A stretch of DNA of 64,000 bases from Sialis fuliginosa (GCA_961205875.1 OY540816.1:7326701-7390700); one strand, 5' to 3'. Shown: positions 45,883-57,328, numbered from the stretch's first letter. Numbers and translations: made by a program. Notes: generated by a model not told the origin, from the letters alone.

Positions 45883-46122
45883 CCCAATCGTGACCGAAGT
45901 TTTTTTTTGTTATCGATATTGCTGATTTTTCTGTCATCAATTCATACCTATCTAAGTATACTAAAACTCCAGAACGTTGGTAATTGCATTGTTGATGTAT
46001 TCAGTCCAATACTCGAAAATAAGTATGATTTCAAACCCATTCGAATTAAAATAATCTTACAGCAACGCAAAATCTTAACAAAATCGCTCTGTTACATATA
46101 TGTAACACTGGACACGATTGGG
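45883..46122. mobile_element. piggyBac-like MITE, TTAA duplication
   Basis: The left end CCCAATCGTGACC and the complement of the right end CCCAATCGTGTCC are flanked by TTAA on both sides (45879-45882, 46123-46126). CCC termini beside TTAA are characteristic of piggyBac-type elements. The 92-codon plus frame at 45907-46185 runs through the element and out of it and has no family. Confidence 0.75.
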
Positions 46123-46126
46123 TTAA

Positions 46127-47170
46127 AATTATATTTTAAATTTTATAGAAGTATATTAGGTGGGACTTTTCTAAATGTGGCCTAATAATGGAAAACTACA
46201 TTCAAATGAAGTAATGTGCCTCTATTATAGACTCATAAACCATTAAATAGCAAATTGTAGAATAAATATTATAATCCAGTCATTAGAAGATTTGAGCTAG
46301 AAACAAATGACAGAGTAAATTTTTTTCAAGAAATTGGTAGATTTTGATGTATAGAAGGGGGGTGCATAACTTTCTAGGGGCTTACAAAGCTGTCTAAAAT
46401 AAGTTTTTTTATAAATCTTAAAGCTGATAAAATTTTGAACAAAATGGTGTTTTTAAAAATGATGTGTCATAAATAGTTATTGAAATAGAGCCCGCGAAAT
46501 AATCATTTAACAACGTCGAGTCTGGAAACCACGCCTTAAATGTAGAGTTCCGTTCAACCACTGTGTTTAATATGTCTTTAATTGAATTTCAAAATGACAA
46601 ATAATGCTTTGCACCCAATGTCTAAATCTCGAAAAATGTTTGAGTTATAAGCACTCAAAATTCTAAATATTACAAAAATTTAAGTAAAATTATTCATGTT
46701 TTTCGACAACCAAAAAAAAGACTTTCTACACCGAATAAAATAAAATCCAGCTACGGATCCATAGAACATTTAATGCCGTAAATAATGGTTTTTAGCTCAC
46801 TGTGATTACTTTTAAATTGGTCAAGTTATAGGTAAATATATAAAGCACATAATTTAAATTATAATTATCACAATTGTATTCAAAAACAGTGTAAATTAAG
46901 AGTTTTTGTTTTTATGTATTTACCTATTTACCTATTGGTCAAGTTAATTTTAAAGTTTTCTTGATAAAAATGTACTCCGTCATTTTTTTCTAGCGTCAAA
47001 ATTGTCTGATGACTGTACTATTAAAAAATATATAAAAATTAGCATATTGATCAAGTAAAAATTATCTTGATACCTCCCTTCCTGATAAAAAAAGTTCCGT
47101 CGCCGCTGTTCAAATTATGATACTTCAGCGGTTTATTGCAATTAAGTATGTATGTATCTTGATAATAAGT
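46127..47170. other. Gene-free stretch, nothing recognised
   Basis: Mostly AT-rich with a slightly more complex part near 46290-46800. No delimited repeat or gene is supported. Confidence 0.35.
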
Positions 47171-47332
47171 CAGTGGCGTAGTAAGAAAAAATTTCGGGGG
47201 AGGGGGGATAATACATGAGTTAAATTTTTTGAAGGTGTTTTGAGCCGATGTTTTCTCAAAACATACGTTTTTTTTAGAACACTGAATATTTCGGGGGGGT
47301 TTCGTTCCCCCCCCCCCGTTACTACGCCACTG
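47171..47332. mobile_element. hAT-like MITE, CAGTGGCGTAGTAA ends, G/C homopolymers
   Basis: The left end CAGTGGCGTAGTAA and the right end TTACTACGCCACTG are perfect complements. Flanks TAATAAGT and TAATAATT are an 8-bp duplication with one mismatch. G runs near the left end and a C run near the right are part of the family and recur in 13311-13404. The minus-strand frame at 47051-47422 crosses it by chance. Confidence 0.75.
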
Positions 47333-47984
47333 TAATAATTTATGACCACTTATGATAATATGACTAAAAAAAAACACAAAATATGTCATTATAAATGAAC
47401 AAATCAATCTTTTTAAGTCCACTAAAATTAAGCCTCATTTGGAATGTTTTACTGGATTTTTTATAAAATTTGAAATATAATTTTATTGTAATGCTTACTT
47501 TCGACTTATAATCGATTTTTGTTATTATACTTACTGTGGTCACATATCTCCAAAACCAGCTATCTGTATTACTAAAAAAAATGTTCATTAATCTTTTTAA
47601 TCAATATTGTAACGGGAATAAAAAATAATAAAAAGCTAATTTTTACAGGAGATAGAAAAATTAGAATTTATAAGTTTAAATAGTTTTATAAAATACATTC
47701 CTTATATTTTGAACACCTACACACGGGATATAAAAATCGAAAGAGCATTTTCAGTTTTGTTTTTTTTCATAACAATGACAATTTATTGTTTAAAGTTTAC
47801 ATAATAAATAATGATGATTATTGAAATGTAACGTTATATTATTTCTAGTGTAACGTAAACTTTCTAGGTAGGTATTAAAAAGGATTTAGAACTTCTCAAT
47901 ACAAACATTTTCATATAAGAAATATGCAAGCAGAAAATTTATTTAAGGTGAGCTGTTTACATGAAAGTTGTACTCTTCCTAATA

Positions 47985-48914
47985 GACCAGGAGCTAGAAG
48001 GAAGTGAGTGGACATAATATAACAACCGGCAACTATGTTCAGATTCGTATACCTGAGACCTCAAAGAACTTAAAAAGTCAAGGTGCCAGTCGGTACTTGG
48101 GTGCAATTTTTTTTAAAGCGTGAAAAGGTCCTACAAAAGGAACACAATTAAATCCAAACGTTTTTTGTATCATCATTAGGCCTTTCCGCTTAAAAAAGGT
48201 CCGTACACTCATAACTGTAACTCTTCTCATTTATTTGTTATAATTTTTTTAAAGTTCATAAAACCTTGAATTTGGGTGTTTTCAATCATGAAAATGTACA
48301 CTTGAAAACGTATATATTCATATTTAAATTTTTTTTTTATAATCTTCAAATGAATGTTAACAATATGGTATACTTCAATTTTAAAATTATTACCGGCACC
48401 CACCTTTATTTTAATTAACAACTCTACTCTGTGAGGGCAATTAACACAGGGCAATATGACCGCGCAGAGTAGAAAAACGCACATAGTTGTTAATTAAAAT
48501 AATGTTGGGTACCGATAATAATCTTAAAATGGAAGTATACATACTATATTGTTAACATTCGTTTGAAGATTATAATTTTTTTTTTAAATATGAATATATA
48601 AGTTTTAAAGTGTACATTTTCATGATTGAAAACACCCAAATTCAAAGTTTTATGAACTTAAAAAAAATATAACAAATAAATGAGAAGACTTACAGTTATG
48701 AGTGTAAGGACCTTTTTTAAGCGGAAAGACCTAATGATGATACAAAAAAAGTTTTGATTAAAAAAAACATTTTTTTCCTTTTGTAGGGCCTTTTCGCGCT
48801 TTAAAAAAAATTGCACTTTGACTTTCTAAGTTCTTTGAGGTCTCAGGTATACGAATCTGAGCATAGTTGCCGGTTGTCATATTATGCCCACTCACTTCCT
48901 TCTAGCTCCTGGTC
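47985..48914. mobile_element. 930-bp palindromic MITE, arms about 440 bp, TA duplication
   Basis: GACCAGGAGCTAGAAGGAAG at the left equals the complement of the right end, and pairing continues almost unbroken through TATACCTGAGACCTCAAAGA, AAAAGGTCC and the TTAATTAACAAC-type centre near 48420-48500. TA flanks both ends (47983-47984, 48915-48916). The centre holds a short GC-richer spacer. The minus-strand frame at 48227-48484 lies within the arms. The largest inverted repeat in the window. Confidence 0.8.
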
Positions 48915-49183
48915 TATAACAATGAGTTTAATTAACATAAAATCATAACACACCGATGTAAGCGCTATTATTTTATGTTTCATTGTGACTTCTAGAAATT
49001 TTAACTAGAAAATAGGAAATTTTATTTAAAAATCTATAATATGATGATAATTTTAAGTTACAAATTGTATATATTTATAACTTTTTAGTTCAATTAAAGA
49101 AAGGTATTTTAGGCAGGGAGATTCGACCTTGTGCATCATTTATATGTGTAAATTGATGATCTTTACTAAAGTTGAACAATACT

Positions 49184-49719
49184 GAGTACGTTTACACAGC
49201 GCCGTTATTCCGGTTTTATTATAACCGATGTAGTTAAACCGTTTTAAGTAGTGCTGTTTACACAAACGAGAATAAGTGACGTCAACTGGAATTATAATTC
49301 CGATTTGAAATACGCTATAAGTTTGATGGTGTACCAACAAAAAAATCACTTTTATGTCCCACGAATCACGTTTCTTTTGTTTTCAATCTCTTCATCTCAG
49401 ATGTTTTAACCATATTTTAACTGACGACGCTTTTTCAAATGTTAATGCAAAGTACATTACGATGAAATCCCTATACTCCGTAGATACTTATATTTTTTGA
49501 GGTTGGCTAAATAGGTATAACTATGTCCATGCAGTTTACACGCATTTTTACTCCTGCTCTATTCCGGTTTACTTATGCTATTCCCGTAGACAGAAGAATA
49601 GCATAACTAAACCTGATTAGTTATGTCGGGTGTAAAGTGCCGTTTACACGGACTTTTACACTCGGTTTTATTACATCGGTTATAGTAAAACGAAATAAAA
49701 GCGCTGTGTAAACGTACTC
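49184..49719. mobile_element. MITE with GAGTACGTTTACACAG ends, copy 2
   Basis: Ends GAGTACGTTTACACAGCG and the complement of CGCTGTGTAAACGTACTC are inverted and flanked by ACT (49181-49183, 49720-49722). The interior matches 22528-23035 in order. The 3-bp duplication is compatible with PIF/Harbinger. Confidence 0.75.
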
Positions 49720-49722
49720 ACT

Positions 49723-50190
49723 GATTGGTATGATATGTACAGATATTAATATTCTGATCCATGTTTTAAACTTATTTCTTAAATTAGATTATATTTAAAT
49801 AATGGGCTTTTTTTGGTTAATATGTGTACCACATAGACTTGATGAGTCAATGTTAAAAAAAATATTTATGTGATATTTCTATATTTTATTTGAAATTGGT
49901 AATAAAATATTCAAAGAAAGCCCTTTAAAATAATGTATTATTCCTCCTATCAACAATTCATAACATACATACATCATGAAACTCTTAAAAATATATATTT
50001 TGTCATTATTTCAAGTCAAAATGATTTTATTTTAGTTTTAAAACAAATTATGTTATTTTTATTTTACTATCTATAATTACTTATATTAATTAAATATATT
50101 ATTTTAATACTATTTTTATTTATTTATTTCAATTACGTTTACTATATATCCATTATATTAGGGGTACCCATAAGTTATCAATTTTTGGTA
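49723..50190. other. Gene-free stretch, nothing recognised
   Basis: AT-rich, no supported features. Confidence 0.35.
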
Positions 50191-50556
50191 AATACGGAGA
50201 GTCTGGGGGTCCTCTGTCAAAAACTCTGAAAATCACGATTTGATGTGTTAGAATAGAGTAGAGTATGCTGTATGTTAATATATTATTTAGTGCATTAGAC
50301 AGAAATTCATAAACCTAACCTAACCCTACCTGAAAACGAACCAATCTATCTGGACTACTCTAACTTAAACTAAATAATTAAATATAACACAGCAAAAATA
50401 AAAAAAATTAAATATAAAACAGTCGTTTTATAAAATGCGTGATTTATAAAAATTGGTAACCTTGATCTAATCACGCATGCGCGTCAACCCTATTCTGAAT
50501 AACTGTATAGGTGATTTTTCACAAATCTGACAGAGGACCCCCAGACTCTCCGTATT
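50191..50556. mobile_element. MITE with AATACGGAGAGTCTGGGGGT ends
   Basis: The left end AATACGGAGAGTCTGGGGGT and its complement at 50537-50556 are identical over 20 bases and continue into CCTCTGTCA. Inside are ACCTAACCTAACCCTACC and CGCATGCGCGTCAACCC, matched in inverse by the copy at 36187-36490. Noncoding. Confidence 0.75.
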
Positions 50557-51131
50557 AACCCAAATTTTTTAGTGGCAACTAAAGAAACGAATTTATTTTA
50601 TGTTTAATTATACATTTAATCGATCCGTTGTTATTATCTTGCTAACACAGTTTTAATCCCCTGTTCATAAAATTCAGTTGGCTTTGATGTAAAATATGAT
50701 TCTAGGTGAGCCCACACATCATCGATATTTCTAAAAATTTTATTCCTTAAAGAATGTTCCATGGATCGGAATAAATGAAAGTCGGATGGCGCTATGTCGG
50801 GAGAATAAGGGGGATGCGGTAAAACTTCCCAGTCCAGATGCCTTATTTTTTCTTGAGTTAATCTTGCTACCATTGTTTCTTATTCATCTCCGACAACTGA
50901 TGTGGGACCCATATATCCTGTCTGTAAACCTTCCTGATTTCATGAAGGTGTCTTTGCACTGTTGACCAAGTAGCCTGAAGAGTGCTTGCTATTTCCTTAA
51001 TACTCAGTTTCGACCAGTAAATTTAAAGCGCCATTATCAAATTCTTCACTTCGATTACTATCGAATAAGTCAAAATCACCATTGGAAAATTTTCTAAACC
51101 AACGCTGGCACTTATTGACTTTTAGTACGTC

Positions 51132-51380
51132 CCCACAGTGGCGTAGATAGCTTTTTGCGATGGGGGGGGATATGAGTGGTAGCTGGGAAATAAAAAAAAA
51201 TATTATTGTAATTTTGAATTGAATGACCTTTTTTTTTACTCTTAACTTACCAAATTTTCCCTATTTACTTGTACTATTTTGTTCATACTAGACGAGTTTA
51301 AAAAAAAGTCTTGAAATTTTCTCATTAAATAAACTCATGGGGGGTGATTGATCTTCTTAATCCCCCCCCCCCCCTATCCA
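51132..51380. mobile_element. hAT-like element inserted in the mariner relic (CAGTGGCGTAGATAG family)
   Basis: Starts CAGTGGCGTAGATAGCTTTT and shares G/C homopolymers and the phrase ACTCATGGGGGGTGATTGAT with the complete copy at 59688-60034. Its right end is truncated after CCCTATC, where the next element starts. Confidence 0.65.
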
Positions 51381-51700
51381 GTGGCATAGCAAGCATAATT
51401 GGCACCCGGGGCACAATATCTTTTTGGCACCCCCAAAAATAATAAAAAAAATAAATAAAATAAATTTGAATTGAATTTGGCGTGACTAAAAAAAAACAAC
51501 AGGTCTTCAGTTTTTAATTTCTCAAAATTTTATTTATTAAATACATTCAACATTTTCACGACTAAAAAAAAAAGGTCTTCAGTTACATATTCTGGCCTTT
51601 GTAAATTGTGTAATTGTGCGGTTCAAAAAGTTCAGAGCCATTTGGCGCCCTTCTGTAAGTAGCGCCCGGGGCATGATAGACCCCCTTGCCCCCTTTTTGT
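51381..51700. mobile_element. Second hAT-like element, CAGTGGCATAGCAAGC end, truncated
   Basis: The left end is CAGTGGCATAGCAAGC, with GGCACCCGGGGCAC following. The inverted GCGCCCGGGGCATG near the right is the mirror of that inner part, but the terminal bases are missing. It directly abuts the previous element. The right limit is approximate. Confidence 0.5.
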
Positions 51701-51914
51701 TGTAATCGTTGCATTAAACCCGATCGAAAATGAAACAGCATGCAATGACGTAAATGTTCTTCTGTTGGTTGATTGTCCGCCATTTTGCACCGGTGTAATA
51801 AAAACTTTTGTTTTTGTTATGAATAAAAAGTCAAGACAGGATAACGAAATAAAACATGTCTGTATCTACAAGTTAAAACTCTGAATTAGTTTGAAGCAAG
51901 TTTTCCTAACTAAT

Positions 51915-52132
51915 GTCCGGTATTGTAAAAGAGCTCGCAAATTTGCTAGCTTGCAAGCACTCTCAAATGAGATATCAAACTTACATGTGCTTATATGACA
52001 GTTCTCTTGGAGTTTGTTGAAGACTTTGACATGTTTCCCGCACGCGTTGTAGGTAAACACCAACGGTATTAAAACAGTGGTGATGTTATGAAAATTATTT
52101 TGTACGGTCAAAGTCGTCAACTGTGTTACAAT
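51915..52132. mobile_element. Truncated, inverted copy of the GTCCGGTATTATAAAGG MITE
   Basis: Begins GTCCGGTATTGTAAAAGAGC and runs inverted relative to 8871-9180 (for example TTTGACATGTTTCCCGCACGCGTTGTAGGT against 9049-9079 complement). It stops at ACAAT where the TAGGGGTGTACCGG repeat begins, so it was cut by that insertion. Confidence 0.65.
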
Positions 52133-53097
52133 TAGGGGTGTACCGGAATTCACGATTTTATTCCGGTTCCGGCTGGAACTAGTAAATACCGGCCGGATTT
52201 TACGGAATATAAAAATTTTATTACTGCTTTCTACTAAGAAATTCATAAATAATATACATTATTTTTGTTTAAAAAATCAAACATAAATATAATAATTATG
52301 ATATAACAGCATTTTATTAATAAACATTTTAATGTAAATAATCATTCCATAACACAAACGCAGTTTTTTAACATTTTGTGCAGCAAAAGTATGATTGTAA
52401 TTATAACATTAATTGACCTAAGATATTTTTTTATAATAATATATTAATCAAAATGCCATTATATTATGGGCATTAAACTGTTCCATTATACGGGATGAGT
52501 CATATTAGGAAGAACAAACTTGAACAGTTGATCGAGAAAAATATTTCAAGAAAAAAAATTCATATAAACATGTGTCCGGAAATTCTTCGTGAGGAAGCTA
52601 CAGGCTCTCAAATATTTTGTCTAAAATTAGTTTTTATTTAATATTTTGAGAACCCATTGTGATACAGTACTTAAACACGTATTAAGACTAAACCGATTAT
52701 ACAAAAGAAAGATCGAGTGAAAATTTTGAAATAGGAGAACACTTTTTCATTAAAAAATGATCGCAAAGCTTTTCGTATTTTTAATAATAAAACAACTCAT
52801 AACAAAGATAACGCATTTTATTCATTATTGAATAAAAATCACAATTGCCATGGAAAACTAAAATATTTTTGTTAGTCGAGGCGTCATAAGCCAAAACTAC
52901 AACAATCACTCGAGTGCAATATTAATAAGTCAAGTAAGCTTTGGAAAAAAGAATACTTGATGTTTAAACTTTTTATATTTATTAAAATGCGTTGCTTATT
53001 TTGTTAATGTATAACAGCAATGCTGGCTTTAAGGAGGAAGGTTGCATGGGCGACTGCTCGTGGTGCCAGTTCAGAAGGGGCGACGGACGGCCACATT
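52133..53097. repeat. About 950-bp dispersed repeat, copy 1 (TAGGGGTGTACCGG)
   Basis: Starts TAGGGGTGTACCGGAATT and keeps the same order of blocks as 57752-58671, including TGTCCGGAAATTCTTCG, AACAATCACTCGAGTGCAAT and GGTGCCAGTTCAGAAGGGGC. The left motif is hAT-like. No matching inverted right end was found, so limits are set by where the two copies stop matching. Confidence 0.6.
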
Positions 53098-53780
53098 CTT
53101 ATAGATTTTGAACCGGAGAATTCGAAAAAAATAACCCGGACTAGCAAAAAGAGGTGCAACACACTTAAAAATGGGGTTTAAGGGTGAAAACTTCATTTCC
53201 AACCGTTTTTTCAACTTATCACAAAATCTAAAGCGACGATGGTATATTTTTATGTTTGATATATGTTCAGGACACTCAGACGATTTTGGCCAAAAATTAT
53301 CTCTTCCAGAGGGCTTAAAAGACGTAAAAATGCATCTTTTCGGGGAAATAGTTTAAAAATTAATAACTTTTGTTAAAATCATCCAAATGACTCGTAATTA
53401 GCCTCAAATTGTTCCTAAAGTTCCAAAGAATAATGTCCAACCATAATTTAAAAAAATATTAATAGTTTAACCAATGAAAATCGCTAATGTTTAAGGGTAA
53501 GTAACGTAATTTTTTGAAAAACTACCTTTTTATTAAAATTTAAATAAAAACACCAGGGTTAAATATTATTAGTGAAACCAACGTAGATATTTTCTATTTG
53601 TACATACAAACAAAATGGGAACCCCCAAAATAATATTCAATTACTATAATAATAATATATAATAATAATAGTATGAAAGTTGTAAAAACAATTAAATTCA
53701 ATAAAAATATCGTCTCGAAAGGGTTAAAATAATAAATCATTGAAATTCATCAATCCGGAACTAATGGTCACCGCGAAAAG
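53098..53780. other. Gene-free stretch, nothing recognised
   Basis: A 61-codon plus frame at 53171-53356 has no recognised family. The rest is AT-rich. Confidence 0.3.
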
Positions 53781-54330
53781 CCCTCTCGGGAAAATCGTGG
53801 GTTTTCTGTGAATGTAAAGACTGACATTTCAGCCGTTTTGAAGCCAAGTTCATTTTTAGGGTAGTTTTGCTTCCTCGCAATATCGAATATACGAGAAGCT
53901 TTGTGATCGTTTTATAATGAGACAAAAAAAATGTTCTCCGATTTCAAAATTTTAAATTTATCTTTCCGTTTTACATCAAACACTTTTCGTTCCGTGTCTG
54001 TCTGTCTGTCCGTCCGTGTGTGTGTCTGTTTGTCCCCTGAATCCTTGTCACACGCATAACTCATGAACCAATGAACCGATATTATTGAAACTTGGTCGGA
54101 TGGTTGGGTCCCATTTCAAAATCATTAAAATCGTGTCTAAAGGGAAGGGGTGACACCCAAAAATATTTATTTTTTCAAAATATCTCAAGAACGACACATG
54201 TTACGTGAAAATTTTATAGAATATTTTTTGTAGAGCATAAAATTTCCTATAATATGGGTCTACAACGTTTGTTGTAAAATATTCCCTTACGAAGATTTAT
54301 CTTAATTTATTTTAAAAAATCGTTTTTTGA
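53781..54330 (+). repeat. Middle-repetitive element with TGTCTGTCTGTCCGTCCG run, intact copy
   Basis: Contains a pyrimidine-rich CTGTCTGTCTGTCCGTCC run, then ACTCATGAACCAATGAACCG, then CAAGAACGA(C/T)ACATGTTACG to CGAAGATTTATCT. The last 130 bases are duplicated at 55850-55951 plus 57333-57355. A further fragment of the opening (TTGCTTCCTCG..ACGAGAAGCTTT) lies at 32409-32446. No open frame. Probably an untranslated retroelement tail. Confidence 0.5.
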
Positions 54331-54885
54331 TTTTTTTAAATTGATATTTACTTTGATATATTAACTGTCATTTTGACGTTAGCATAAATTTAGATTTAGA
54401 TTTAAATTGCCAAAAAATTAAAAATATACGAAAACATCAGGTGCGTCTTAAGAAAAATTTCGAACTAATATTTTTTAGTAAAATTGTATAAAAATTAAAT
54501 GGTTAACCAATTCTAAGCAATTTATCTGAGCATCGGGTTTTATTTAAATTGTTCAATAATTAATTATCTTTGGTGAATTCAGGCCCCTCCTTTACTTTGG
54601 GGATCTAGGCAGTTGTCTAAAGTGTACTGTGTAACATATTTTGTGATGGCATATTTTGGATTAAAAATATTAATAAAATACATTTTTTACGTAAAATAAA
54701 TTGGACACATTATTCTTCCTAAATATACACAATACACATTTTCTCTTTTCTGTACATATAAAACCAGATCTGACTGTACAAAGAGCTGTACATGCACTTA
54801 ATTAAATTATGGAGGTTGGGGCGTACAGTCTGTTCCAAAACGAATTTCTTTTTGCTTACTTACATATTTAACAATATTAATAATA

Positions 54886-55422
54886 GGCATGATGCCTAAT
54901 TAAAAAAAAACTATTTTATGATGATCTTACGTGTCTCTTATTTCCAAAAAAATGCTTATTTCTACAGAAAATAAAGGTTTAATCACAAAAATTGACCCTT
55001 TTAAAACTAATTTTGGATTTGACGCCAAAATGCTCGCAGGTGTCATGGCCCATTTTGACGTCACGCCTATGTAAACACTCTTTGTCAACAATAATAAATC
55101 CTTGTTCTATCACTAGCGTTTCTCGGTTTTAGTTTTGGTAACATAAAACTGAGCAAATTGATAATTTAAAACCACAAAATAATTTATAAACAGTGCAGAT
55201 ATTAATGAAACAAAAATGACGTTTACGTAGCCGTGACGTCATCCAATCTGACTGATGTTTTATCAAACATGGCGGATTGCTGTATTTTGCGTTTTTATTT
55301 TAACAAAAATCATATTAATCTCACTTTTAATATAAAAATAAATACATTTTTTAGAATCTTTTTAACTTATTTCATTATTTAAAATCATAATTTCAGTGAT
55401 ACTTTGTTACTGGCATCATGCC
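54886..55422. mobile_element. 537-bp MITE, GGCATGATGCC ends, TA duplication
   Basis: The left end GGCATGATGCC and the right end GGCATCATGCC are complementary and TA flanks both (54884-54885, 55423-55424). The start of another copy is at 63878-64000, almost identical over its 123 visible bases. Noncoding. Confidence 0.65.
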
Positions 55423-55477
55423 TATTAACGAATGTTACTATTTTGAAAAGTATTAAAAAGTTTATAGCAACGGTATC

Positions 55478-55650
55478 AGCAGGGTCCTCTTAAGCGGTGT
55501 GAACGGCAACCGGGCGGCAGGACCTAGGGAGCGGTAGCTAGGGTTCGATTCGCCCCCAGCAAGGACTCGTATCATTTTTCCGCACCTGGCGGGGACTGGC
55601 TTCATCACCCTCACTTGCGCCTCTAGCTAGGCCTTGGGTAAATTAAATAA
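55478..55650 (+). mobile_element. Possible tRNA-derived SINE
   Basis: A GC-rich block contains GGGTTCGATTCGCCCC (about 55541-55556), a good match to the tRNA B box, and an upstream GGCAACCGGGCGGC that could be a degenerate A box at a suitable distance. It is followed by a non-tRNA body (CACCTGGCGGGGACTGGCTT). The clover-leaf is not intact, so it is not called a tRNA gene. Confidence 0.4.
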
Positions 55651-55955
55651 CTGATTTTTTCATTCGAATTTTTTTCACTGAATGTAGTTTTTAATTTTAC
55701 GCATAAAATAAGTTATTTATGTTTGTATGTACAGGTACATTAAAGTGGTCCTTATATGGGATTAGGACAAATTTTGACCGGGCCGCCCCCCAAATCAGCT
55801 CCAAATAATTCAAAAAGAATGTGGAAAAAGTTTGGTCTGTCCGTCCGTCTCAAGAACGATACATGTTACGTGAAAATTTTATAGAATATTTTTTGTAGAG
55901 CTTAAAATTTCCTATAATATGGGTCCACAACGTTTGTTGTAAAATATTCCCTTAA

Positions 55956-57328
55956 GTGTCGATCACATTGAGCGAGTTTACAAGCTAACAAGCCAGCTTG
56001 TTACAAGCTGCTTGTAAACTCGCTCAGTGTAATCATGTTCACTAGCTAACAAGCTGCTTGTAAACAATCTGCTACAAAAGTTGAAAGCCGGGTTACTTTA
56101 CTCGCTGGCTTGTAGGCTTGTTAGCTTCTTAGCTTGTAAACTAGCTGTGTGTCATCATAGTAGATAGTTCGCTAGCTGCGAGTATCTCGGTGATTCCTGG
56201 TTTCAGTGTCTATAAAATGTATTCATAACACGTGGTTTACTCGCTAGCTAGTTGGCTACTGAGCGAGTGGAAAGTTTTGTGTGTCATCATCACTATCTTA
56301 CAAGCTAACAAGCCAGCTTGTTACAAGCTGCTTGTAAACTCGCTCAGTGTAATCATGTTCACTAGCTAACAAGCTGCTTGTAAACAATCTGCTACAAAAG
56401 TTGAAAGCCGGGCTACTTTACTCGCTGGCTTGTAGGCTTGTTAGCTTCTTAGCTTGTAAACTAGCTGTGTGTCATCATAGTAGATAGTTCGCTAGCTGCT
56501 AGTATCTCGGTGATTCCTGGTTTCAGTGTCTATAAAATGTATTCATAACACGTGGTTTACTCGCTAGCTAGTTGGCTACTGAGCGAGTGGAAAGTTTTGT
56601 GTGTCATCATCACTATCTTACAAGCTAACAAGCCAGCTTGTTACAAGCTGCTTGTAAACTCGCTCAGCGTAATCATGTTCACAAGCTAACAAGCTGCTTG
56701 TAAACAATCTGCTACAAAAGTTGAAAGCCGGGTTACTTTATTCGCTGGCTTGTAGGCTTGTTAGCTTCTTAGCTTGTAAACTAGCTGTGTGTCATCATAG
56801 TAGATAGTTCGCTAGCTGCGAGTATCTCGGTGATTCCTGGTTTCAGTGTCTATAAAATGTATTCATAACACGTGGTTTACTCGCTAGCTAGTTGGCTACT
56901 GAGCGAGTGGAAAGTTTTGTGTGTCATCATCACTATCTTACAAGCTAACAAGCCAGCTTGTTACAAGCTGCTTGTAAACTCGCTCAGTGTAATCATGTTC
57001 ACAAGCTAACAAGCTGCTTGTAAACAATCTGCTACAAAAGTTGAAAGCCGGGTTACTTTACTCGCTGGCTTGTAGGCTTGTTAGCTTCTTAGCTTGTAAA
57101 CTAGCTGTGTGTCATCATAGGAGCTAGTTCGCTAGCTGCGAGTATCTCGGTGATTCCTGGTTTCAGTGTCTATAAAATGTATTCACAACACGTGGTTTAC
57201 TCGCTATCTAGTTGGCTACTGAGCGAGTGGAAAGTTTTGTGTGTCATCATCACTATCTTACAAGCTAACAAGCCAGCTTGTAACAAGTTGGCTTGTTAGT
57301 TTGTAAACTCGCTCAATGTAATCGACCC
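55956..57328. mobile_element. TTAA element carrying four 320-bp tandem units
   Basis: TTAA lies on both sides (55952-55955, 57329-57332). The left end GTGTCGATCACATTGAGCGA and the complement of the right end GGGTCGATTACATTGAGCGA stay similar for about 39 bases, to AACAAGCC. The interior is almost entirely a tandem array. The paralogous empty site at about 54283-54297 reads TTCCCTTACGAAG. TTAA and a GGG/CCC terminus suggest a nonautonomous piggyBac-like element. No transposase is present. The units are about 98 percent alike by eye, so the expansion is recent. Confidence 0.8.
55981..57260. repeat. 320-bp tandem array, four units
   Basis: Unit starts CAAGCTAACAAGCCAGCTTG are at 55981, 56301, 56621 and 56941, with a fifth partial start at 57261, so the period is exactly 320. 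Each unit contains both orientations of the terminal sequence (GTAAACTCGCTCAG and CTCGCTGGCTTGTAGG), plus GGTGATTCCTGGTTTCAGTG and AAGTTTTGTGTGTCATCATC. Units 1 and 2 share CACTAGCTAAC, and units 3 and 4 share CACAAGCTAAC, which suggests pairwise duplication. Confidence 0.9.

Larger units (their letters stand above)
50634..51783 (-). pseudogene. Mariner transposase relic, interrupted and internally deleted
   Basis: Minus-strand pieces in order: an N-terminus EEHLRHCMLFHFRSG (starting at 51783), a gap caused by inserted hAT-like DNA (51132-about 51700), then NKCQRWFRKFSNGDFDLFD and VQRHLHEIRKVYRQDIWVPH (about 51130-50880), and directly the C-terminal frame LPHPPYSPDIAPSDFHLF to 50634. These are the paired helix-turn-helix region and the last catalytic block of mariner transposases. 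The central VWWD block and first catalytic Asp are missing, and frames shift between pieces, so it is inactive. Confidence 0.75.

Noticed and set aside
47051..47422. 123-codon minus frame
   Set aside because: It crosses the boundaries of the hAT-like element at 47171-47332 and includes its homopolymers, so it is chance.
55536..55556. tRNA gene at the B-box match
   Set aside because: No acceptor, anticodon or D stems can be drawn around it; kept only as a possible SINE.
55981..57260. Regular repeats suggestive of a CRISPR-like array
   Set aside because: The period is 320 bp with contiguous near-identical units and no unique spacers, inside a transposon of an animal genome.
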